DNA of 9,949 bases from an uncultured Brevundimonas sp. (GTDB lineage: Bacteria > Pseudomonadota > Alphaproteobacteria > Caulobacterales > Caulobacteraceae): positions 1 to 9,949 of the forward strand of contig CAMPGL010000077.1 in the NCBI GenBank assembly GCA_946885435.1. Reading direction: 5' to 3'. The position numbers and the translations under genes were made by a program. Position 1 is the first letter of the stretch. Each line of letters starts with the position of its first letter. This document shows positions 1 through 5,800 of the stretch, in pieces. Under the pieces are notes generated by a model. The model did not search any database and was not told the origin of the DNA. It saw only the letters and a list, made by a program, of their open reading frames with translations.

Positions 1-308
1 TGGCCAAGGCGGCGCTGGAGGCGGCGACCCGCTACATCGCCCGCGACCTGGGGCCCAAGGGCATCCGCTGCAACGCCATCTCGGCCGGGGCCATGCGCAC
101 CCTGTCGCTGGCCGGCATCTCGGGCGGCCGCGGCATGATCGCCCAGGGCCGCGCCATGTCGGCGATGAAGGAGGACACCTCGATGGAGGGCGTCGCCGGC
201 GCCGCCCTGTGGCTGTGCTCGGACCTCGGCTTCTCGACCACCGGCGAGGTCATCCACGTCGACGCCGGCTTCCACATGATGGGCATGGCGACCGAGGACG
301 ACGCCTAG
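1..308 (+). CDS. fabI: Enoyl-[acyl-carrier-protein] reductase FabI, 3' part (5' end outside window)
   Basis: C-terminal ~102 residues of the NAD(P)H-dependent enoyl-ACP reductase, which makes the last reduction in each cycle of type II fatty-acid elongation in the cytoplasm. The frame opens at base 3 with AKAALEAATRY, the stretch that carries the catalytic Lys of the short-chain dehydrogenase YxxxxxxK motif. It continues with LGPKGIRCNAISAGAMRTL, then the mobile substrate-loop region (AGISGGRGMI), and ends with the FabI-like TGEVIHVDAGFHMMGM. The NAISAG...TL and DAG(Y/F)H signatures separate FabI from general FabG-type reductases. The cofactor-binding N-terminus and catalytic Tyr lie upstream of the window. 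The TAG stop at 306-308 interlocks with the stop of the convergent KTSC gene. Assignment as FabI is confident by family recall; paralogues (FabI1/FabI2) cannot be told apart here. Confidence 0.93.
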   Translation, partial: AKAALEAATRYIARDLGPKGIRCNAISAGAMRTLSLAGISGGRGMIAQGRAMSAMKEDTSMEGVAGAALWLCSDLGFSTTGEVIHVDAGFHMMGMATEDDA

Positions 309-514
309 GGCCGTCCACGAATGACGCGCCGGTAGGGGTACCGATCGCGGATGTTGGGCCCGAAGAACTGTCCCTTGGAAAAAGCCGCCCGGAAGTCGGT
401 CACGACCTCGGGCGGAACCTGCTCGTAGTCGTAGACGTCGCCGGACGTGAACACGATGCGTAGCCGACGCTCGGGCGCATGGTAGTCGAAGCGGCGGATG
501 ACGCTTGAGGGCAT
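305..514 (-). CDS. KTSC-domain small protein
   Basis: A 69-residue protein that is essentially one KTSC domain. Visible family features are an N-terminal SSVIRRFDYHAPERRLRIVF strand pair, GDVYDYEQVPPEVVTDF, the name-giving AFSKGQFF segment (the 'K-S' part of KTSC), and a C-terminal IRDRYPYRR. The family is widespread in bacteria, occurs alone or fused to lysyl-tRNA-synthetase-like or phage proteins, and has no settled function. I infer nothing beyond a small soluble protein, perhaps RNA- or nucleic-acid-associated. There is no good Shine-Dalgarno before the ATG at 514, but no other in-frame start exists. It lies 40 nt downstream of pgsA on the same strand, so it may be read through from pgsA. 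Its TAG stop (305-307) overlaps the fabI stop on the other strand. Confidence 0.85.
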   Translation of the reverse strand: MPSSVIRRFDYHAPERRLRIVFTSGDVYDYEQVPPEVVTDFRAAFSKGQFFGPNIRDRYPYRRVIRGRP

Positions 515-554
515 GTCACTGGAAACGCGCGGAGAGTCCGCGCGATCCAGCAGC

Positions 555-1175
555 CTAGCGCATCTGCTCGCGCGCCTTGGCGAAGTACTGCCAGCCGGTC
601 CACAGCGTCACCAGCGCCGCGACCCAGACCAGGATGTCCGCGAAGGTGACGAACGTGGGCATCCAGTTGTCCTCGGCGCCAGTCCAGATCAGGGCCAGAA
701 GCTGGGCGCCGAGCGCCACGAGCTGCAGCGTGGTCTTCCACTTGGCCAGCATCGTCACCTTCAGCTCGATCCGGCCGGCGGTGGTTTCGCGGAGCGCCGA
801 GACGGCGAATTCGCGGAACAGGATCAGGCCGTAGGGGATGACCACGTCGGCGCTGGTGCCCGAGGCCAGCAGGCCCACGATGGTGCCGGTGACCAGGATC
901 TTGTCGGCGATAGGGTCCAGGATCGCGCCCCAGCGGCTCTCCGCGTGCCAGCGCCGCGCCAGGAAGCCGTCGACCCAGTCGGTCGAGGCGGCGATGACGA
1001 AGATGATGAAGGCTGTCCGCTGCAGGGCGAACTGGTCCTCGGGGCTGAGATAGGCCGACAGCAGCGGCACCCCGCCCATGGCCCCCGCCAGCATCAGGAA
1101 CATGATGACCCCGGCCAAGAGCCTGAGGGCGGTCAGGAGGTTGGGGATCGGGTTGGGCTTGGAAGGGGTGCTCAT
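555..1175 (-). CDS. pgsA: CDP-diacylglycerol--glycerol-3-phosphate 3-phosphatidyltransferase
   Basis: Integral membrane enzyme that transfers phosphatidyl from CDP-diacylglycerol to sn-glycerol-3-phosphate, the committed step to phosphatidylglycerol and cardiolipin. The 206-residue protein has the full CDP-alcohol phosphotransferase signature D-x2-D-G-x2-A-R-x8-G-x3-D-x3-D: D66, D69, G70, A73, R74, G83, D87, D91. These residues bind metal and the CDP moiety. The N-terminal NPIPNLLTALRLLAG is typical of PgsA ('PN.LT..R'). Hydrophobic helices lie at about 15-35, 53-66, 94-106, 112-125, 148-165 and 178-194. Length is usual for the family. Among CDP-alcohol transferases the short length and the NLLTALR start favour PgsA over PssA. 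There is no clear Shine-Dalgarno ahead of the ATG. It is divergent from the exported nuclease gene (69 nt between starts). Confidence 0.93.
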   Translation of the reverse strand: MSTPSKPNPIPNLLTALRLLAGVIMFLMLAGAMGGVPLLSAYLSPEDQFALQRTAFIIFVIAASTDWVDGFLARRWHAESRWGAILDPIADKILVTGTIVGLLASGTSADVVIPYGLILFREFAVSALRETTAGRIELKVTMLAKWKTTLQLVALGAQLLALIWTGAEDNWMPTFVTFADILVWVAALVTLWTGWQYFAKAREQMR

Positions 1176-1188
1176 GCGCGCGAGCCTA

Positions 1189-1215
1189 TTGCGCGCGGCG
1201 GGGATCGGCTAGAGC
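1189..1215 (+). promoter_or_regulatory. Candidate housekeeping promoter for nuclease-NUDIX operon
   Basis: GCTAGAGC at 1208-1215 matches 7 of 8 positions of the Caulobacter-type -10 consensus GCTANAWC. TTGCGCG at 1189-1195 is a partial -35 (TTG plus the final G of TTGACGS), with a 12-nt spacer, inside the 10-14 nt range known for these promoters. Transcription would begin near 1222, giving a leader of about 23 nt before the ATG at 1245, which keeps the GAGG ribosome site at 1233-1236. Motif match only; the -35 is weak. Confidence 0.4.
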
Positions 1216-1244
1216 GGATGCGCTCCCTCTCCGAGGTCCTGACC

Positions 1245-2267
1245 ATGAAGCGTATCGCCGTCGCCCTGTCCCTCGCCGCCCTCGTCGCCCTGCCCGTCGC
1301 CGACGCCGGCGCCTGGGGCTCGTCGGGCCACCGCATGGTCGGGATCGCCGCGATCCGCGCCCTGCCCGACGACCTCCCGGCCTTCCTGCGCACGGCCGAG
1401 GCCGCGGCCGAAGTCGGCGAACTGTCGCGCGAGCCGGACCGCTGGAAGGGCGCCGGCCGCACCCACGACCGCGACCGCGACACGGCCCACTTCATCGACC
1501 TGACCGACGACGGCCACGCGATGACCGCGGCCGGTCCGCACATCAACGCCCTGCCGGAGCTGCGCTCCGAATACGAGCGGATGCTGACGGCGGCGGGCAT
1601 CGACGTCGACGACGCCGGCTACCTGCCCTACGCCCTGATCGACGGCTACCAGCAGCTGGTCCGCGACTTCTCCTACTGGCGGGTGCTCAACGCCGTGGAG
1701 GCGCGCGAGACCGATCCCGGCCGCCGCGCCTGGTATCGCGAGGATCGCGAGCGCCGCGAGGCGCTGATCCTGCGCGACATCGGGGTGTTGTCCCACTACG
1801 TCGGCGATGCGGCCCAGCCGCTGCACCTGTCGGTCCACTACAATGGCTGGGGCGACTATCCGAACCCCGAGGGCTTCACGACCTCGCGCCAGTTCCACGG
1901 CATGGTCGACAGCTGGCCCTACAACCGCATCGACCTCGACGACATCTCGGCCGCAATGGGACCGGCGCGACCCTGCGCCAGCCCGTGCGACATCCGCGTG
2001 CGCACCCCGGCCTACATCCTCGAAGGCCTGGCCGAGGTCGCGCCGCTCTATCGCCTCGAGAAGTCGGGCGAGCTGGCTGCGGCCGGAGAGGAATCCCAGG
2101 CCTTCATGACCCGGCGCCTGGCCGCTGGCGCGGCCGAGCTGCGCGACCTGATCGCCGCGGCCTGGACGGACTCGGCCGGCGTGCGCGTCGGCTGGCCCCA
2201 GGTCAGCGTCGCCGACGTCGAGTCCGGCGCGGCGAATCCGTGGGATTCCCTCTACGGGACGGATTGA
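1245..2267 (+). CDS. Exported S1/P1-type zinc nuclease
   Basis: A 340-residue phospholipase-C/P1-nuclease-fold enzyme predicted to cut single-stranded DNA/RNA and 3'-phosphomonoesters outside the cytoplasm. Residues 1-23 form a signal peptide (MKR, hydrophobic core, ADAGA), and cleavage before W24 would place Trp at the mature N-terminus, as needed to bind zinc. All nine trinuclear zinc ligands can be assigned: W24, H29, D65, H82, H184, D188, H194, H218, D222. The W-H (5), H-D (4), D-H (6) and H-D (4) spacings equal those of nuclease P1. Two cysteines (C244, C248) may form a disulfide. The start at 1245 is preferred over the in-frame ATG at 1218: it has GAGG eight nt upstream and puts the signal peptide at the N-terminus. 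The stop TGA overlaps the next ATG. Likely role is periplasmic or extracellular nucleic-acid breakdown for phosphate or nucleoside salvage. Confidence 0.9.
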   Translation: MKRIAVALSLAALVALPVADAGAWGSSGHRMVGIAAIRALPDDLPAFLRTAEAAAEVGELSREPDRWKGAGRTHDRDRDTAHFIDLTDDGHAMTAAGPHINALPELRSEYERMLTAAGIDVDDAGYLPYALIDGYQQLVRDFSYWRVLNAVEARETDPGRRAWYREDRERREALILRDIGVLSHYVGDAAQPLHLSVHYNGWGDYPNPEGFTTSRQFHGMVDSWPYNRIDLDDISAAMGPARPCASPCDIRVRTPAYILEGLAEVAPLYRLEKSGELAAAGEESQAFMTRRLAAGAAELRDLIAAAWTDSAGVRVGWPQVSVADVESGAANPWDSLYGTD

Positions 2268-2707
2268 TGATCGAGTTCGGCCCCGCCGAGCCCGGCCTTG
2301 AGTACCGCGACCGCCTCTGCGCCTTCGGCATCGTCATCCGTGACGGGCTGATCGCCTGCGTCCGCGTCGAGCGGGGCGAGCGCAGCTATCACGACCTGCC
2401 CGGCGGCGCGATCGACGGCGACGAGACCGAGGCGCAGGCCCTGGCCCGCGAGTTCGTCGAGGAGACCGGCCTGACCGTCCGCGGCGTCACCCGGCTCGGC
2501 GAGGCGGCCCAGCGCTATCGCAAGAGCGACGGCGAGCCGGTGCGCAACCTGGCGGGCTTCTGGACCGCTGAACTGCTCGCCGAAGACCCCTCGGCCAAGA
2601 TCGAGGACGACCACACACTGGAGTGGCTGGACCCGCTTCGGGCCATCGCCTCCCTGCGCCACGAAGCCCACGCCTGGGCGGTGCTGCGCTGGCTTCGCCG
2701 GGGCTGA
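2267..2707 (+). CDS. NUDIX hydrolase
   Basis: A 146-residue cytoplasmic pyrophosphohydrolase of unknown substrate (nucleoside diphosphate linked to another group X). The Nudix box G-x5-E-x7-R-E-U-x-E-E-x-G-U is complete: G47, E53, R61, E62, E65, E66, G68, L69; the glutamates bind the catalytic Mg2+. The region before it (AFGIVIRDGLIACVRV) gives the first beta strands, and HDLPGG leads into the box. The C-terminal EDDHTLEWLDPLRA resembles the strand-helix end seen in many MutT-like members. The start is fixed by overlap: the nuclease TGA (2265-2267) shares its A with this ATG, so translation is probably coupled. Pairing with an exported nuclease suggests a loose role in nucleotide turnover, but this is inference; the substrate cannot be read from the sequence. 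Confidence 0.9.
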   Translation: MIEFGPAEPGLEYRDRLCAFGIVIRDGLIACVRVERGERSYHDLPGGAIDGDETEAQALAREFVEETGLTVRGVTRLGEAAQRYRKSDGEPVRNLAGFWTAELLAEDPSAKIEDDHTLEWLDPLRAIASLRHEAHAWAVLRWLRRG

Positions 2708-2729
2708 ACCTTGGCTGTATAGGCGCGTT
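2705..2729 (+). promoter_or_regulatory. Candidate EcfG (general stress sigma) promoter for the 49-aa gene
   Basis: TGAAC at 2705-2709, 16 nt, then CGTT at 2726-2729. The alphaproteobacterial EcfG/SigT consensus is GGAAC-N16/17-CGTT, so there is one mismatch (first G to T) with ideal spacing. The -35 overlaps the NUDIX stop codon. Predicted start of transcription is near 2736, about 33 nt before the ATG at 2769. The gene is followed by a CsbD stress-type gene, which fits. Motif match only. Confidence 0.45.
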
Positions 2730-2768
2730 GAGTCTCCGTCGCGAACCGCGCGACGCGGGAGAACCCCC

Positions 2769-2918
2769 ATGGACAAGTCGAAGATGAATCCCGGCGCGTC
2801 TCAGAAGCAGGCCGAGATGGCCGGGAAGAAGACCGCGGGCGCGCCGCCCCCGGGCATGAAGGTCGGCGGCGGCAAGGAAGCCAAGCCGGTCGGGACCAAG
2901 GTCCCCGGCAAGGGCTGA
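2769..2918 (+). CDS. Small lysine-rich, disordered protein (49 aa), probable stress protein
   Basis: A 49-residue reading frame starting MDKSKMNPGASQ and ending VPGKG. It has ten Lys and no Arg, Phe, Tyr, Trp, Leu, Ile, His or Cys; Gly, Ala, Pro and Met fill most of the rest, so it should be soluble, basic and disordered. In such GC-rich DNA a chance frame would be rich in Arg (CGN), so all-Lys basicity written with AAG codons argues for a real gene. GGAG at 2758-2761 lies seven nt before the ATG. Upstream is an EcfG-like promoter candidate; downstream is a CsbD-like gene with similar composition and a similar CCCCCATG start context. I do not recognise the family. By analogy with other small hydrophilic stress proteins it might protect macromolecules during desiccation or osmotic stress; this is inference. 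Confidence 0.7.
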   Translation: MDKSKMNPGASQKQAEMAGKKTAGAPPPGMKVGGGKEAKPVGTKVPGKG

Positions 2919-2920
2919 GC

Positions 2921-2945
2921 GGAACCGCGGGGTTCGGCGCGGGTT
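2921..2945 (+). promoter_or_regulatory. Possible EcfG-like promoter for csbD-like gene
   Basis: Perfect -35 GGAAC at 2921-2925, 16 nt, then GGTT at 2942-2945 (consensus CGTT, one mismatch). It would start transcription near 2952 and give a leader of about 46 nt before the CsbD start. It overlaps a terminator-like hairpin and T-run, so the two readings compete. A second EcfG-like match so close to the one at 2705 raises the odds that this locus is under general stress control. Confidence 0.35.
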
Positions 2946-2948
2946 TTT
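2925..2948 (+). terminator. Weak intrinsic-terminator-like hairpin after the 49-aa gene
   Basis: CCGCG (2925-2929) can pair with CGCGG (2938-2942) across an 8-nt loop, followed by G and five T (2944-2948). An alternative fold pairs GAACC (2922-2926) with GGTTC (2931-2935). It begins 6 nt after the 49-aa gene stop. The short stem suggests partial termination, allowing some read-through into the CsbD-like gene. Confidence 0.4.
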
Positions 2949-2997
2949 CTCGCAGAGGCGCAATGTCGCGTCCCTGACCATTCCCGAGGAGACCCCC

Positions 2998-3183
2998 ATG
3001 CCCGATCATGATCGCGTCGAAGGTTCCGCCAAACAGATGGGCGGCAGCCTCAAGGAAGGCGTCGGCAAGATGACCGGCGACGAGAAGCTGAAGGCCGAAG
3101 GCAAGGCCGACAAGTTCGAGGGCAAGGTCCAGAACACCGTCGGCGGCATGAAGGACACGATGCGCGGCGACAAGCGCGTCTGA
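2998..3183 (+). CDS. CsbD-like general stress protein
   Basis: A 61-residue hydrophilic protein of the CsbD family (Bacillus CsbD, Escherichia YjbJ), abundant proteins made under general stress whose molecular role is unknown. Family features include MPDHDRVEGSAKQMGGSLKEGVGKMTGD followed by a second helix-like repeat KLKAEGKADKFEGKVQNTVG, i.e. two tandem G-K-x-K/E amphipathic units with the core 'KGK..G..KE..GK.TGD...+.EG..+...GK.Q...G'. Highly charged, with no membrane segment or signal peptide, so cytoplasmic. GAGGAG at 2986-2991 is an excellent ribosome site six nt before ATG. The gene follows the 49-aa Lys-rich gene, has an EcfG-like promoter candidate upstream, and is closed by a strong terminator. 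Family call is confident; stress regulation here is inferred from motifs. Confidence 0.88.
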   Translation: MPDHDRVEGSAKQMGGSLKEGVGKMTGDEKLKAEGKADKFEGKVQNTVGGMKDTMRGDKRV

Positions 3184-3206
3184 TCCGGACCGTCCCACCA
3201 CGGCAG

Positions 3207-3236
3207 CGGCCGGCGGGTCCTCCCGCCGGCCGTTTT
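3207..3236 (+). terminator. Strong rho-independent terminator
   Basis: Perfect 11-bp stem CGGCCGGCGGG (3207-3217) / CCCGCCGGCCG (3222-3232) with a TCCT loop, followed by TTTT (3233-3236). It lies 24 nt after the CsbD stop. The T-tract is only on the plus-strand side, so it mainly ends the stress-gene transcript; the same hairpin without a U-tract would also form at the end of the convergent minus-strand transcript stopping at 3241. Confidence 0.88.
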
Positions 3237-3240
3237 CGTA

Positions 3241-3861
3241 TCAGTCCCCGCCCAGAAGGCTCTCCATCAGCTCGCGGGCGCGGGCCTCCTGTTCCGGGTC
3301 GCCGTCGCCCCAGGAGCAGTTGAAGGAATAGCTGGCCGAGGAATCGCCGGTGTCGGGGTCGCGCCGGACGTCTTCACGGCGCTGGCAACGTTCGCGTTGC
3401 GGCTGAGCGGCCGGCCCTCTCGTTACGGTCGTGCTGGCTTCGGCATGCTCGCGCTGGGCCTCCGCTAGGGCGATGTCGAAGGCGCTCTCGCCGCCCGTGC
3501 CCCAGCGATCCTCCGTGAATCCCGAGGGGGTGCGTCCCGCCAGGGCCAGACGTGCCAGCCGAGCGCGTTCCAGCCGCGCCTGAGCGTCTTCCCGGCACAT
3601 CTCGGCCGTCTGGCCGGCCGCCAGCCGGTCCGGCCCGCAGATCACCCCCAGCCACCCGTCCCGACGCGCTGGCGGTGTCTCGATCGCCGTGTTGAACAGG
3701 GCGTCCGGGACCAGGGCCGCCTCGGGCTGCAGGATGGCTCGGCAGTCCGGATGCTGGCCGGCGCCCGCCTCGTTCAGGCACAGCTCCAGGGTGGCGGGTC
3801 CGCTGAGCGCCGGGGCCGGCTCCTGCGCGGCCCAGGCGAGCAAGGCGATGAGTGCGATCAT
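3241..3861 (-). CDS. Exported hypothetical protein with six cysteines
   Basis: A 206-residue protein I do not recognise. It begins MIALIALLAWAAQEPAP, a short signal-peptide-like hydrophobic stretch with probable cleavage near A12, so it is likely periplasmic. Six cysteines (28, 40, 75, 89, 159, 182) would allow three disulfides. The middle (about 92-145) is Ala/Arg/Glu-rich and probably helical (EDAQARLERARLARLALAG); the end is acidic and charged with EARARELMESLLGGD. The start at 3861 is chosen because GGAGGG lies seven nt upstream and it leads straight into the signal peptide; an upstream in-frame ATG at 3912 would bury this. It is the last gene of a minus-strand run, 66 nt after the VWA gene, and ends five bases from the stress-gene terminator. 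No function assigned. Confidence 0.72.
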   Translation of the reverse strand: MIALIALLAWAAQEPAPALSGPATLELCLNEAGAGQHPDCRAILQPEAALVPDALFNTAIETPPARRDGWLGVICGPDRLAAGQTAEMCREDAQARLERARLARLALAGRTPSGFTEDRWGTGGESAFDIALAEAQREHAEASTTVTRGPAAQPQRERCQRREDVRRDPDTGDSSASYSFNCSWGDGDPEQEARARELMESLLGGD

Positions 3862-3927
3862 GGTCCGTCCCTCCAGCCGGATGATCCCTACGGCGCCCAC
3901 GCCGCCTCGCATACCGACGCAATCTGA

Positions 3928-5106
3928 CTACCGCGCCAGCTCCCGCATGGCCGCCTCCAGCCCCTGAAGCGTCATCGGGTGCATGCGGTGCTCGATCAGC
4001 TCGTCGATCAGGCCGATCGAAGGCGTGTAGCTCCAGAAGCGCTCGGGCGTCGGGTTGATCCAGGCGACCTTGTCCCAGGTCTCGACGACGCGGCGCAGCC
4101 AGACCGCGCCGGCCTCCTCGTTCCAATGCTCGACCGAGCCGCCGGGCATGGTGACCTCATAGGGGCTCATGGAGGCGTCGCCGACGAAAACAACCTTCCA
4201 GTCGCGCGGATAGCGGCGCAGCAGCTCGGCCGTCGGCGTCTTCTCCGTGTGCCGCCGCCGGTTGTCCTTCCACACCCCCTCATAGAGGCAGTTGTGGAAG
4301 TAGAAGAACTCCAGGTGCTTGAACTCCGATCGCGCCGCCGAGAACAGCTCCTGCGCGACCTGCACGTGCGCGTCCATCGAGCCGCCGACGTCGAGCAGCA
4401 GCAGCACCTTGACCGTATTGCGCCGCTCGGGCCGCAGCTGCACGTCGAGGTAGCCGTGCCGCGCCGTGGAATCGATGGTGCCGTCGAGGTCCAGCTCCTC
4501 CTCGGCGCCCTGGCGGGCGAAGCGGCGCAGCCGGCGCAGCGCCACCTTGATGTTGCGCACGCCCAGCTCGACCGTGTCGTCGAGGTTTTTGTACTCGCGC
4601 TTCTCCCAGACCTTGACCGCCCGACCCTGCCGTCCCGGCCCGCCGATGCGCACGCCCTCGGGATTGTATCCGCCGTGGCCGAAGGGGCTGGTGCCGCCCG
4701 TGCCGATCCACTTGTTGCCGCCCTCGTGGCGCCCCTTCTGCTCCTCGAGCCGCTGCTTCAGCGTCTCCATCAGCTTGTCGAAGCCGCCCAGCGCCTGGAT
4801 CTCGGCCATCTCCTCGGGCGTGAAGTAGCGCTCGGTCAGCGACCTCAGCCAGTCCTCGGGCACCTCGGCGACGGCCAGCTCGTCCAGCGACGCGCTCTCC
4901 AGCCCCTTGAACACCTTGCCGAACACCTGGTCGAAGCGGTCGTAGTGCTTCTCGTCCTTGACCAGTGTCGCGCGCGCCAGGTGGTAGAAGTCCTCGACCC
5001 GCCGGCCGCCCACGCCCCGATCCATGGCCTCCATCAGATGGAGCCATTCCTTCAGCGAGACAGGCACCCGGGCCTGGCGCAGCTCCGTGAAGAGGGGCAT
5101 CAGCAT
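3928..5106 (-). CDS. CoxE-like von Willebrand factor A domain protein (COG3825 type)
   Basis: A 392-residue cytoplasmic protein of the CoxE/VWA group that usually works with a MoxR-type AAA+ ATPase in metalloenzyme maturation or chaperone-like remodelling. Residues 1-120 are helical (PLFTELRQARVPVSLKEW is the family's N-terminal hallmark). Residues 125-175 form a Gly-rich linker (GTGGTSPFGHGGYNPEG). The VWA domain runs from about 230 to 360, with the MIDAS start D239-V-G-G-S243 and a later acidic loop G309-D310 (VFVGDASMSP). The first MIDAS Ser is Gly (DxGxS rather than DxSxS), which I believe is common in this subgroup but may weaken metal binding. It ends with WINPTPERFWSYTPSI and a helical tail. 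Two possible starts (5106, 5100) differ by two residues; AGGGTG lies before 5106. No MoxR partner is in the window. It follows the nitroreductase by 14 nt, implying one transcript. Confidence 0.85.
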   Translation of the reverse strand: MLMPLFTELRQARVPVSLKEWLHLMEAMDRGVGGRRVEDFYHLARATLVKDEKHYDRFDQVFGKVFKGLESASLDELAVAEVPEDWLRSLTERYFTPEEMAEIQALGGFDKLMETLKQRLEEQKGRHEGGNKWIGTGGTSPFGHGGYNPEGVRIGGPGRQGRAVKVWEKREYKNLDDTVELGVRNIKVALRRLRRFARQGAEEELDLDGTIDSTARHGYLDVQLRPERRNTVKVLLLLDVGGSMDAHVQVAQELFSAARSEFKHLEFFYFHNCLYEGVWKDNRRRHTEKTPTAELLRRYPRDWKVVFVGDASMSPYEVTMPGGSVEHWNEEAGAVWLRRVVETWDKVAWINPTPERFWSYTPSIGLIDELIEHRMHPMTLQGLEAAMRELAR

Positions 5107-5120
5107 CGCGGCACCCTACA

Positions 5121-5795
5121 TCAGATCCAGGCCGCGATCTCTTCCAGCGGCTTCTTGTCCAGCGCCGCCAGCGGCACGGTCGCGCCCTCGGCCGGATGGC
5201 CGGCGACCAGCAGCAGGAACGGCTTTTCGCTGTCCGGCCGACCGCAGATCTCGTTCAGGAAACTCATCGGCGCGGGCGTATGGGTCAGGGTGGCCAGGCC
5301 GGCGTCGTGCAGCGCCGCGATCAGCAGGCCCGTGGCGATGCCGACGCTTTCGGTGACGTAGTAGTTCTTCTTCTGGTCGCCGGGGCGGGGCCCGCCGCGC
5401 TTCTGGGCGAAGATGGCGATCAGGACCGGCGCCACCTCGAGGAAACCCTTGTCCGGATCGGTGCCGAGCGGAGCCAGAGCGTCCAGCCACTCCTGCGGCG
5501 CCTTGTCCTCATAGAAGGCCTTCTCCTCGACCTCGGCCGCCTCGCGTACCCGCAGGCGCGCCCCGGCGCTCTCGATCACGGCGAAGAACCAGGGCTGGTG
5601 GTTGGCGCCCGAGGGCGCGCTGCCGGCGGCCAGCAGGGCCTGCTCGATCACCGCGCGCGGCACGGGCCGGTCCGAATACTCGCGCACGGTCCGCCGCCGC
5701 CCGACATGCTCGGCGAAAGCCGCCGCCCGCGCCACGCGCGTGGCGTCGTCATAGTCCGGCAGGGGCGGGAGCGGCGTACACGGATGGTCCTTCAT
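5121..5795 (-). CDS. Nitroreductase-family FMN protein, iodotyrosine-deiodinase-like
   Basis: A 224-residue FMN-dependent oxidoreductase of the nitroreductase superfamily. It shows the FMN phosphate motif R33-R-R-T-V-R38, the SGANHQPW segment (62-69), [12 protein letters not shown] (145-156) and the C-terminal [13 protein letters not shown]...KKPLEEI. Compared from memory with human iodotyrosine deiodinase (IYD), the three residues that grip the iodotyrosine zwitterion (E157, Y161, K182) align with E91, Y95 and K116 at identical spacing (4 and 21 residues). Likely activities are reductive dehalogenation of halotyrosines or halophenols, or nitroreduction; the substrate is unproven. The start at 5795 is chosen for AGGAGGGG upstream and because the upstream extension reads through the neighbouring gene in another frame. 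It lies 5 nt after the GNAT gene stop, so the two are co-transcribed. Confidence 0.87.
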   Translation of the reverse strand: MKDHPCTPLPPLPDYDDATRVARAAAFAEHVGRRRTVREYSDRPVPRAVIEQALLAAGSAPSGANHQPWFFAVIESAGARLRVREAAEVEEKAFYEDKAPQEWLDALAPLGTDPDKGFLEVAPVLIAIFAQKRGGPRPGDQKKNYYVTESVGIATGLLIAALHDAGLATLTHTPAPMSFLNEICGRPDSEKPFLLLVAGHPAEGATVPLAALDKKPLEEIAAWI

Positions 5796-5800
5796 GGCGC

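Noticed and set aside
1175..1200. GCGCGC repeats flanking GAGCCTATT before pgsA, possible operator
   Set aside because: Simple GC alternation common in such DNA; no defined symmetric site or matching copy.
498..1217. Long in-frame N-terminal extension of the nuclease frame (open from 498)
   Set aside because: It runs antisense through pgsA, is Arg/Gln/Gly-rich low-complexity sequence, and would hide the signal peptide. The start at 1245 has a ribosome site and exact mature N-terminal Trp.
3979..5361. 460-codon plus-strand open frame
   Set aside because: Antisense of the VWA and nitroreductase genes; composition (Leu/Arg/His/Gln repeats) is typical of a shadow frame in GC-rich DNA, and no domain is recognisable.
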